From positions 806,001 through 870,000 of the forward strand of contig NC_018942.1 in the NCBI RefSeq assembly GCF_000304475.1: a stretch of 64,000 nucleotides of DNA, read 5' to 3'. Each line of letters begins with the position of its first letter. Position 1 is the stretch's first letter. A program made the position numbers and the translations under genes. Under the pieces are notes generated by a model. The model was not told where the DNA came from. It saw only the letters and a program-made list of their open reading frames with translations, and made no database searches. This stretch comes from Kazachstania africana CBS 2517. Its lineage: Eukaryota > Ascomycota > Saccharomycetes > Saccharomycetales > Saccharomycetaceae. Below are positions 36,074 to 43,931 of this stretch, in pieces.

Positions 36074-36805
36074 GAAGACTATATCAATATATTACACGTA
36101 AGTTCTTTTCCTAGTAATACAGGCCCTGGATTGCGAGAAATGCTCTTTCATGAAGTCCTTTGCCAATACTCATTATAGTTTTTTTTTCTTCCGTAACGAG
36201 ACCTTCAAAGGATATAATAATATTTCGAAATACAGGCATGATAACTATATTTTACAAACTCATAAGGATAAGATAAGAATGCCTGACCTATCCAGGGCAA
36301 TCTAATAGAAACCGCAAGCAGCAACAGATATTTGATATCTGGGCTACCTCAATGAGCAACTCAGCAAGCGATGGGCATCAAAAGCGCGAGATGGAGCGAA
36401 ATATTACAGAATCGAAATCACGTCACTATCTTTCAATACATACACTGTTAGGTTCTACACTCTTGGGCAATCATGTGCCAGGTATCTAGCTAGACTGTGG
36501 CTACTAAGAAAGCGCCAGCTGCTGACTCCAACCCAGAAGTGTCTCTCTCGGCCGAGAAAGCTCGGTTGAGCTTCTCAGGGGGGTCAGGTACCGTATCTCC
36601 CGAGGGTTGTTAATGTCTCGGCCGAAATAGCAAAGCTTAGGTAATAGTGGCACTGTAACAGTAATGTATTGTTAGGTCATTACTGTTTGAAATAAACGTA
36701 TAAGAGAGATGACATCCACTGTTGTCATTTGAATGAATCTTGTTTCCAATTTTTTTGTTCAACTTGAAGGAACAACAAACTATTATAGTACGAGACGAAA
36801 ATAAA
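36074..36805. promoter_or_regulatory. divergent BIT61/AKR promoter with twin CTCGGCCGA sites
   Basis: TCTCGGCCGA occurs twice, at 36546-36555 and 36616-36625, the first within the perfect palindrome CTCGGCCGAG (36547-36556). CGG/CCG palindromes are typical half-site pairs for Zn2Cys6 regulators. They lie 181-260 bases upstream of the aldo-keto reductase. The remaining DNA holds no gene. Confidence 0.5.
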
Positions 36806-37837
36806 ATGTCTTTAGTCAAACAAGTCCCATTTGGTAACACTGGTATTAAGATCTCCCCAATTGTTGTTGGTTGTATGTCCTTTGGCTCAAAGAGATGGCA
36901 AGCGTGGATTGAAGATGACAGAGAGGAAGCATTCAAAATCTTAAAATACTGTTACGATCACGGTTTGCGTACGTTTGATACTGCTGATGTTTACAGCAAC
37001 GGTGAAAGTGAGAAATTCTTAGGTGAATTCCTGAAAAGGTACAATATTAGAAGGGAAACTGTCGTTATTTTAACTAAAGTTTACTTCCCTGTCGATGATG
37101 AACTACCAGAATTTGGTGGTTTCAAAGATCTTGCAGCCAGTGAGCAGATGCAACTTGATGTCACCAATCAAAGAGGCCTCTCTCGTAAGCACATCTTAGC
37201 AGGTGTCGCTAAATCTGTAGAAAGACTAGGCACTTACATTGATGTTTTACAATTACATAGATTGGACCATGGTTTACCAATGAAAGAAATAATGAGATCC
37301 TTGAACGATGTCGTTATGAGCGGTAATGTAAGGTATATTGGTGCTTCCACTATGCTCGCGACCGAATTTGTCGAAATGCAATATATTGCAGAAAAATACA
37401 ACTGGTTTCAATTTGTTTCATGGCAATCTCAGTACAACCTATTGTATAGAGAAGATGAGAGGGAAGTTATCCCATTTGCCAAAAAACACAATATTGCTTT
37501 GATCCCATGGTCCCCAAATGCAAGAGGTATTCTGACAAGACCCAATGGTGTAGACTCTGATAGAAGCTCAATTGACCCACGTCTGCAGAATTTACCAGAA
37601 CAAGATAAGCAAATTATTGACAGAGTCGAGAAAGTTGCTAGGGATAGAGGTGTAAGCATGGCGATGGTTTCAACTGCTTGGGTCTTAAGCAAAGGGTGTT
37701 CGCCAATTGTTGGTTTGAACTCTATCGAAAGAGTTCAAGAAGCCATTGAAGCTGTTAATCTCAAATTAAATGAGGCAGAAATTAAATTTTTAGAAGAGCC
37801 ATATCATACCAAACCACTGGAACCAATTTTTAATTAA
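36806..37837 (+). CDS. aldo-keto reductase, aryl-alcohol dehydrogenase type (YPL088W-like)
   Basis: NADPH-dependent aldo-keto reductase closest in character to the putative aryl-alcohol dehydrogenase YPL088W; substrate unknown. The ATG at 36806 gives 343 residues (YPL088W 342); a frame starting at 36740 would add 22 unrelated residues. The catalytic tetrad is intact: Asp58 and Tyr63 (FDTADVYSNG), Lys91 (ILTKVYF), His151 (LQLHRLDH). GNVRYIGAS and the PWSPNARGILTRP cofactor region follow. In S. cerevisiae the gene is on chromosome XVI; here it is inserted between the YBR270C- and YBR271W-type genes. Its promoter carries twin CTCGGCCGA sites, suggesting inducible control. Confidence 0.9.
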   Translation: MSLVKQVPFGNTGIKISPIVVGCMSFGSKRWQAWIEDDREEAFKILKYCYDHGLRTFDTADVYSNGESEKFLGEFLKRYNIRRETVVILTKVYFPVDDELPEFGGFKDLAASEQMQLDVTNQRGLSRKHILAGVAKSVERLGTYIDVLQLHRLDHGLPMKEIMRSLNDVVMSGNVRYIGASTMLATEFVEMQYIAEKYNWFQFVSWQSQYNLLYREDEREVIPFAKKHNIALIPWSPNARGILTRPNGVDSDRSSIDPRLQNLPEQDKQIIDRVEKVARDRGVSMAMVSTAWVLSKGCSPIVGLNSIERVQEAIEAVNLKLNEAEIKFLEEPYHTKPLEPIFN

Positions 37838-37910
37838 AGTAAACTTATATAAAGATTTAAAGCTGCCAATGCTTGTTCTTCCTATATAGTTTTCGAATAA
37901 TAAGAAATTT

Positions 37911-37940
37911 TGAAATTTTTCAAGAAATTAGCGATGGAGC
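37911..37940 (+). promoter_or_regulatory. RRPE-like and PAC-like elements upstream of EFM2
   Basis: TGAAATTTTTCA (37911-37922) resembles RRPE and GCGATGGAGC (37931-37940) differs from PAC by one inserted G. Both lie 80-110 bases before the EFM2 ATG, as expected for a translation-linked gene. Confidence 0.4.
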
Positions 37941-38019
37941 ATGATAACATCGAGAAAATTAAAGTGAGTACCATATAGATCTAGCAAGAGTCCCATTGAA
38001 ACGAAAGATTATTACATAT

Positions 38020-39195
38020 ATGTTCGATCCACTAGATTTGTATGAGGTAGCTGAAGCTAACGTAGAAGAGACACTCACTTTTGTCGAGTCGAATTCTGTT
38101 GGAGCTCCGGAATATTACGAAAATAAAATTGATGATGATTCACCGATTGATATATTAGACCTTCCATCAATAAGATATGCACCAGAGAATGTAGTATTGT
38201 GTGTTCTACGACTCTTAAGACCAAATACTCAAGTGAACTTTCACGCGGACACTGAAGGAGTCGTTTCTATTGATAGTATACGTAAACAAAAAGAAATATC
38301 AGAGAATGTAATGGATGAAGTTATAAATTGGTACGGCCCAAATGCCAGGTTGAATACGGTAGAGAAAATCTTCACCAAAATACCAAGTAATTCCCTAAGT
38401 AAAGATACCTTATTATCCTACTATACTTCCGTGTTGAAGCATTTTACAGATAACAAAGATATAGTTAAAGAAGTCACTTTACGTATTTCAGAGAATTGTG
38501 GTCGTAACGCCATGCCTTCTACCTATAGGGAATTTCAGATAAATAATTTGAAAAAAATTGTGAAACTATTTGAGCCCTCGTTGACGAATGATAACTTGGG
38601 GTGGAAGACGTGGGGATCGTCACTCATTTTATCGAATATTTTATGTGATAGGATTGATGAAAATTTTCTAAAAAGCTTCAATGGTAAGAGAATATTGGAA
38701 TTAGGTTCAGGAACAGGTTTAGTTGGCATATCAGTAGCATCTAAACTTGAAGAGATCGGGGTTTTAGATGAATATGAAATTTATCTTACTGATTTACCAG
38801 AGATTGTTACTAATCTGGAAAAAAATATTAGTATCAATCAACTTGCTAATAGAGTAGTTTCTGATGTATTAGATTGGACAAATCCTGAGAGCTTTGTGTC
38901 AAACTATGGTGATACTAGATTTGATGTGCTTTTAATATCAGACCCCATATATTCATCGAAACATCCTCAATGGGTTGTGAATATGATCGATAATTTTTTG
39001 TCACAAGATAATCATCAAGCAAGATGTTATTTACAGATACCTATTAGAGATAAATTTGCTAATGAAAGAGAGAATTTAAAAAAATTATTAGTTGATAAAA
39101 ATTTCGAAGTTGTAAAGGAAATGTATAGTAAAGGTTTTGATGACTGGGGTGAAGTAAAATACTATTATAGAGAACTTAAAAGAAAATCAGATTAA
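38020..39195 (+). CDS. EFM2: elongation-factor lysine methyltransferase Efm2
   Basis: S-adenosylmethionine-dependent lysine methyltransferase of eEF2 (and eEF3 in S. cerevisiae), YBR271W, 419 residues. The start is placed at ATG 38020 (MFDPLDLYE, as in the homolog), giving 391 residues; the ATG at 37996 would add 8. The N-terminal helical region contains LDLPSIRYAPENVVLCVL and NLGWKTWGSSLILSN. The seven-beta-strand methyltransferase fold starts with ILELGSGTGLVG near 225-236, then TDLPEIVTNLEKNI and LLISDPIYSSKHPQWVV. It converges on HSM3 with 20 bases between stops. Confidence 0.92.
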   Translation: MFDPLDLYEVAEANVEETLTFVESNSVGAPEYYENKIDDDSPIDILDLPSIRYAPENVVLCVLRLLRPNTQVNFHADTEGVVSIDSIRKQKEISENVMDEVINWYGPNARLNTVEKIFTKIPSNSLSKDTLLSYYTSVLKHFTDNKDIVKEVTLRISENCGRNAMPSTYREFQINNLKKIVKLFEPSLTNDNLGWKTWGSSLILSNILCDRIDENFLKSFNGKRILELGSGTGLVGISVASKLEEIGVLDEYEIYLTDLPEIVTNLEKNISINQLANRVVSDVLDWTNPESFVSNYGDTRFDVLLISDPIYSSKHPQWVVNMIDNFLSQDNHQARCYLQIPIRDKFANERENLKKLLVDKNFEVVKEMYSKGFDDWGEVKYYYRELKRKSD

Positions 39196-39215
39196 GAAAT
39201 GAGTTTTTGTCTTGA

Positions 39216-40598
39216 TCACATAAACTCGCTGGCTATATTAGTCTTTGGATTTCGTTTACTTGATGGAGGTAAATTGTGTGTGATTTTCAAATACTCATCA
39301 TTTAATGGTGTATACCAGATGTTTAATTCTTCCTTTGATAGAACATTTAGCAGATTATCGACTATATTTTCTTTGAATTGCAGACATTCTGGTTCGATTA
39401 TATTGGTATCTAGAATATCTGACATTAATTTTGGCAAAAGATTTACTAGATAGATTGAAGAATACTTGAATTGCGAGATTTTTTCAGTCAGTACTAGTTG
39501 TTCCAGAAAAGGCATTTCTAAGATATTATTAGTGGTCAACATTGGTTGAATTAAGTTGAAAGTTGTGATGTTAGAAATCAAATTTCTTAGTATGGAAAGA
39601 TGGGATGGCTTAATTTTCACGTAACCTTCAATAAAATCATGATAATATTTCATTAAATATAATGGGTTGACAAAAGATAGAAAGTCGATGATATAGTCGT
39701 TACTGGTAATGTGGAAATACTTATCATCTAAAGTCTTAAAATAGGAATCATCCGAAAGGTATGAAATTTTAGCAAAAAATTTGAAAAGATAGGATAATGC
39801 AAAAGATTTAATTTCTGGGAACATCTCATCTTGTTTTGAGAATATCTTAGCGGATTCTTCCATTATTGGCATAAACAAATCAAGTTGCCCCCATGCCTCT
39901 CTATTTAGAATATTCGTGTAGAATCTGAGTAAATTAATAAACAGAAAGATGTCTAAATTTAGGAATTTGTAAATATAGTTAATATCGAAGATATAAATTT
40001 GGTTGAATTGTGAATTTTCCATTGAAATTGTTAAAAATTCTAATAATCTCGAAATTAACACTGGACTATTTGAATTCTTAACCATTGATAAGAAACTGAG
40101 ATTGTCTTGCACTAAATCATCTCCACAATTGGTAAGTACATGGTATTGGAAGATATTTTCGACTTCACTAATTAGTTTAATGTCCTCGGTTTCTGTATTG
40201 AAATATAGATAGAGTAAATCAGTTTGGAAAGTTTTGAAAGTATTAAATTTGGTTATAATCTTACAAGACAGTATGATTATGTTAGTATTTGAAGACTCTA
40301 GAGCTTTGTGTAAATCTTCCAGAGATATTATTTGGTTTAGAAGTTCCGAATCAACCAATTGAAGGATGATATCTGAAAGATCAAATAGTAAAGTATAATC
40401 TAGAGTTCGTATGTTATCTCTGTATAACAGAGATTTGATTTTATCCAAAACTTGTAGCATTATAGATTGATCATCTAAGGATGAAATAGTCTTCAAATTC
40501 AAAGCGGATTTCAGAATTTGATCATTGACGTCCCTAGGTAATGGTTCAATGGATAGAGAAGCATTCAAATCAGATAATAGCAGCTGTATAGACGACAT
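39216..40598 (-). CDS. HSM3: proteasome base assembly chaperone Hsm3
   Basis: ARM/HEAT-like chaperone that binds Rpt1-Rpt2-Rpn1 during assembly of the 19S base; also isolated through a mismatch-repair phenotype. It has 460 residues (S. cerevisiae YBR272C 480). The sequence is almost wholly helical and Leu/Ile/Phe-rich with repeated amphipathic helices and no catalytic motif, as expected. Assignment is supported by position between EFM2 and UBX7. No clear Rpn4 element (GGTGGCAAA) was found upstream. Confidence 0.85.
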   Translation of the reverse strand: MSSIQLLLSDLNASLSIEPLPRDVNDQILKSALNLKTISSLDDQSIMLQVLDKIKSLLYRDNIRTLDYTLLFDLSDIILQLVDSELLNQIISLEDLHKALESSNTNIIILSCKIITKFNTFKTFQTDLLYLYFNTETEDIKLISEVENIFQYHVLTNCGDDLVQDNLSFLSMVKNSNSPVLISRLLEFLTISMENSQFNQIYIFDINYIYKFLNLDIFLFINLLRFYTNILNREAWGQLDLFMPIMEESAKIFSKQDEMFPEIKSFALSYLFKFFAKISYLSDDSYFKTLDDKYFHITSNDYIIDFLSFVNPLYLMKYYHDFIEGYVKIKPSHLSILRNLISNITTFNLIQPMLTTNNILEMPFLEQLVLTEKISQFKYSSIYLVNLLPKLMSDILDTNIIEPECLQFKENIVDNLLNVLSKEELNIWYTPLNDEYLKITHNLPPSSKRNPKTNIASEFM

Positions 40599-40715
40599 GG
40601 GACTTGCTTTGATTAGCTTCTGGTATGATTTTCTAATAATTTTTATGATTTGTAAAGAAAAATAAGTATGTTACAAGATGCCATATTATATAATCAATTA
40701 CATACATTTTTTTTT

Positions 40716-41480
40716 TCAATGCCAAAAGCTGGAAATCCAACTAAACATAAATTTCCAATGAAATGATAATCGTCTTCTAGCGATACTGTGTTTGACCAAA
40801 TAAAGAGTGGTTTTATCGTCGATACCTACTGATTTCAAAGTCTTAATTTCATCTAACTTGGTAAAATCTTTTCTTGGCCTTAAGTGGATGAAGATAAATT
40901 GATTTAAATCGATATTATCTTCGCTAATTTTAGAAGTCAAGAATTTCCTTATATCGTTTAAATTATTCTCAATCAAGTCAAATTCGTGTACTATTAGCGA
41001 TGAATTGGGCAATTTGATTCGTATATTGCAAAATTGGGCCCTATTTTTCGCAGATATACATGATGAATTTCTTCTCTTAATCAATTTCAACAATTTCTGT
41101 CGTTCTATCAATTGATAATTGGAACAAGAATAGTTTTCATCTAAATCAATCATATTTAGACATTTAGAATAATTAATATTGCTATCAAATTCGATGGTAT
41201 TCAGTACTTTACCATTCTTAATTATTAATATTGTTTGCCTGTTGAAATATTCAATGTTATAAATCTTCAAAAATTTATTAAATTCCATTGAATGAATGAT
41301 TAAATTGCACCAAATTGAATGGTTATCCAAAACACCTAGATATTCCGAATTGATAGTGTTCCAACTCTGTATGAGATCATCCGCTGATTGTTCATTGAAA
41401 GTATTCAATACAATTAGTTGCTTATTTGATTCAATCGATTTTAATATGGATTCACTGATCTGATAATTGATTACAACCAT
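40716..41480 (-). CDS. UBX7: UBX-domain protein, Ubx6/Ubx7-type (short form)
   Basis: Cdc48 cofactor candidate. It has 254 residues, against 436 for S. cerevisiae Ubx7 (YBR273C) and 396 for Ubx6. The N-terminal thioredoxin-like UAS-type region (about 1-105, LIVLNTFNEQSADDLIQSWN) is kept, and a UBX beta-grasp domain spans about 150-235 (NIRIKLPNSSLIVHEF, LRPRKDF, LKSVGIDDKTTLYLVK). The long middle coiled-coil/linker of Ubx7 is nearly absent. The C-terminus (RRRLSFHWKFMFSWISSFWH) is hydrophobic and Trp-rich and may associate with the ER membrane, as Ubx7 does. The canonical FPR loop motif of UBX domains is not obvious. Confidence 0.78.
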   Translation of the reverse strand: MVVINYQISESILKSIESNKQLIVLNTFNEQSADDLIQSWNTINSEYLGVLDNHSIWCNLIIHSMEFNKFLKIYNIEYFNRQTILIIKNGKVLNTIEFDSNINYSKCLNMIDLDENYSCSNYQLIERQKLLKLIKRRNSSCISAKNRAQFCNIRIKLPNSSLIVHEFDLIENNLNDIRKFLTSKISEDNIDLNQFIFIHLRPRKDFTKLDEIKTLKSVGIDDKTTLYLVKHSIARRRLSFHWKFMFSWISSFWH

Positions 41481-42307
41481 CTTGTTGCACCTAACTGTTT
41501 GACTACGTTAGGAGCTTACGTAAAAGCACAAAAGATGTTCTTATATATATACATAGATGTACTCATCATACGTAACCTGTTCTTACATACATGACAAGAA
41601 CCAATCTGGGCTACTAAAGTTACCATGCTCTTCCGAGGGTCTAATAAGATGACTGGCTTTAAATCCGAAACATCCGTCCTTTAGCTCATCACCTTAAAGC
41701 ACAAGTTCCCAACTTTGTTGATCATGCATAATCTTTACGTGTGGGTTTACTCGCTCTAATTCTCTCCTTGTTCTTGTAACGATCTACCAGGGGCTTGCAA
41801 TCGAGACTTGGAATTACCAAGAAAAGTCAGTAAGTCGGGGGGGGGGGGGTTCCATCTTTGTAAGAATATGACCTGCTATTGACTGAATCGCCGATGCAAT
41901 CAGCCACTTGGCCCCAGTTCCAAAGTAAAATGTGTCACATTAACCTCTCATAGATGGAAACTACGGTAATGCATGTATAGAGAAAGAAGGACCCTACTTT
42001 GAATGGGGCAAAGTCATGCGTGGTATTCCTTCCTCTTACCCTGTAAACATTTCGGACCATCATTTGGTGCAAATTACATATCTAAGATGATAGTTGAACT
42101 CAGAACATTAGAATGATCCGGACGACTTGGCAGCGTTTCATATAATTGAAGGCTTTCTTTTAGTATACGACTTCACCATTAATTGAAATCTGTATGTGCG
42201 GGTAATGGGCATCGTTATTTTCTTCAATATGATATTTTGGTAAAGCATGGCATTATTATTATGAGTTCATCGAGAAGAATCAATGCAAAGAAAGTCTTGC
42301 ATGTCAA
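41481..42307. other. UBX7-CHK1 intergenic region with G13 tract and Reb1 site
   Basis: An 827-base divergent interval. A run of 13 G lies at 41837-41849, very unusual in this AT-rich DNA. CGGGTAA at 42199-42205 is a Reb1-type site 103 bases before CHK1. No RNA gene or frame of note was found. Confidence 0.6.
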
Positions 42308-43912
42308 ATGTCGACCTTTTGTGAGGAAGATTTACCCAAGATTAAAGATGTTATTATAGGAGAGACGATTGGTCAAGGATCTTTTGGGATAGTTAAAAGT
42401 GCACGCATTAAAGATTCGAATCAAAATAATATCTTTGCAATCAAATTTATTCATTTACCCTCTGCTAATGACAAAGGTATCACTGAACGAGAAATTTCTC
42501 GAGAAGTGTCAATTCACATGAAATGCTCCAATCATCCGAATATTTTGAAATTTATAGATTGTAATGTAACAAATAAGTTTCTTTGGATGGTATTAGAGAT
42601 GGCTGATGGTGGTGATCTCTTCGATAAAATTGAGCCTGACTACGGTGTGGATTCTCATATAGCACAATTCTATTTCCAGCAACTCATTAGAGCGCTGGAT
42701 TATCTACACAACACATGTGGCATTGCTCATAGAGATATTAAACCAGAAAATATCTTACTTGACAAGGATGGCAACTTGAAATTGGCAGATTTCGGTCTTG
42801 CATCTTCATTCAAGAGGAAAGATGGTACAATGCGGCTTTCACACGATCAAAGAGGCTCACCACCATACATGGCGCCTGAAATTCTCACTTTGAATAGTCC
42901 ATACCATGCTAATATAACCGATATTTGGTCTGTCGGTGTTCTTCTATTCGTACTACTTGCAGGTCAAGTCCCATGGGAACTCCCAGTCAATGAAGACTCA
43001 GATTACAATGCATTCATAAAGAATAATGGTAATATCAATGCCGGACCATGGTCAAAGATTAAACTAGATCAATTAAATTTACTAAGGAAAATTCTACACT
43101 CAGATCCATCAAAAAGAGCAACTTTGACAACTCTTAAAAGTCATCGCTGGTTTCTGAAAAAAAACATGTATGCAAATTCAAAAGGTTTATGTAAAGATCC
43201 TGATTTACTTTTGAAAAACCTTTTATCAAATTTACACGTTTCACTAACAAATGAAAATTATGAAATTTTCACTCAAAATATGAATAATGACAATGCTCAT
43301 AATAAAGTCATTTCCACTCAGCCTGTCACCAATGACTTGGCTGAACTCATGCATGGTTCTAATAGTATATCTAACGACAACGACGGACCTTTCATTTCAC
43401 ATACGCAAGTGAAAAATAAATCTATAATGACACAACAAGAAAATAATTGGATTCAATATATAAATAATGATATTGCTAATTTACAATTCATAAATGAAGA
43501 TAATATGACATATTTACAATCACAACTAATATCCAATACCCACAAGAAGAAGTTGCTTTTCAACCCCGTGAAATTGACTAAGTTTTATACAATACATTCC
43601 ATGAATATACTTTTAACAATCTTGGAACAAGCATTAGAATTATCCGGAGTCAAGTTTAAATCAGAACTATACGAAAATTTTTTAAAACTTGAAGATAAAT
43701 TGGGCCCTAAGAATGTCTTTCCTTTAGCCATAAACTTGAAACTGAGTGACTGCAGAGGTGGCACTTTAAGTGGGCTCGTTTCAATTATAAATTATGAAGG
43801 AGAGTTGAAAATTATTCAATTCGAAAGAAAATCCGGAGATCCTCTGGAATGGAGAAGATTTTTCAAAAAAATTGCATTACTTTGTAGAGATATAATCCTA
43901 ATCCCAAACTAA
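42308..43912 (+). CDS. CHK1: DNA-damage checkpoint kinase Chk1
   Basis: Serine/threonine kinase that, downstream of Mec1 and Rad9, phosphorylates securin Pds1 to block anaphase after DNA damage. It has 534 residues (S. cerevisiae YBR274W 527). The kinase domain spans about 15-285: GQGSFG at 22-27, ATP Lys46, HRDIKPEN with Asp143, DFG at 161-163, APE at 189-191. The C-terminal regulatory half (about 300-534) contains Asn-rich low complexity and ends with the KA1-like block WRRFFKKIALLCRDIILIPN. It converges on RIF1 with 19 bases between stops. S. cerevisiae has the same pair in the same relative orientation. Confidence 0.95.
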   Translation: MSTFCEEDLPKIKDVIIGETIGQGSFGIVKSARIKDSNQNNIFAIKFIHLPSANDKGITEREISREVSIHMKCSNHPNILKFIDCNVTNKFLWMVLEMADGGDLFDKIEPDYGVDSHIAQFYFQQLIRALDYLHNTCGIAHRDIKPENILLDKDGNLKLADFGLASSFKRKDGTMRLSHDQRGSPPYMAPEILTLNSPYHANITDIWSVGVLLFVLLAGQVPWELPVNEDSDYNAFIKNNGNINAGPWSKIKLDQLNLLRKILHSDPSKRATLTTLKSHRWFLKKNMYANSKGLCKDPDLLLKNLLSNLHVSLTNENYEIFTQNMNNDNAHNKVISTQPVTNDLAELMHGSNSISNDNDGPFISHTQVKNKSIMTQQENNWIQYINNDIANLQFINEDNMTYLQSQLISNTHKKKLLFNPVKLTKFYTIHSMNILLTILEQALELSGVKFKSELYENFLKLEDKLGPKNVFPLAINLKLSDCRGGTLSGLVSIINYEGELKIIQFERKSGDPLEWRRFFKKIALLCRDIILIPN

Positions 43913-43931
43913 TTTTTATGTAACTTTAAAC

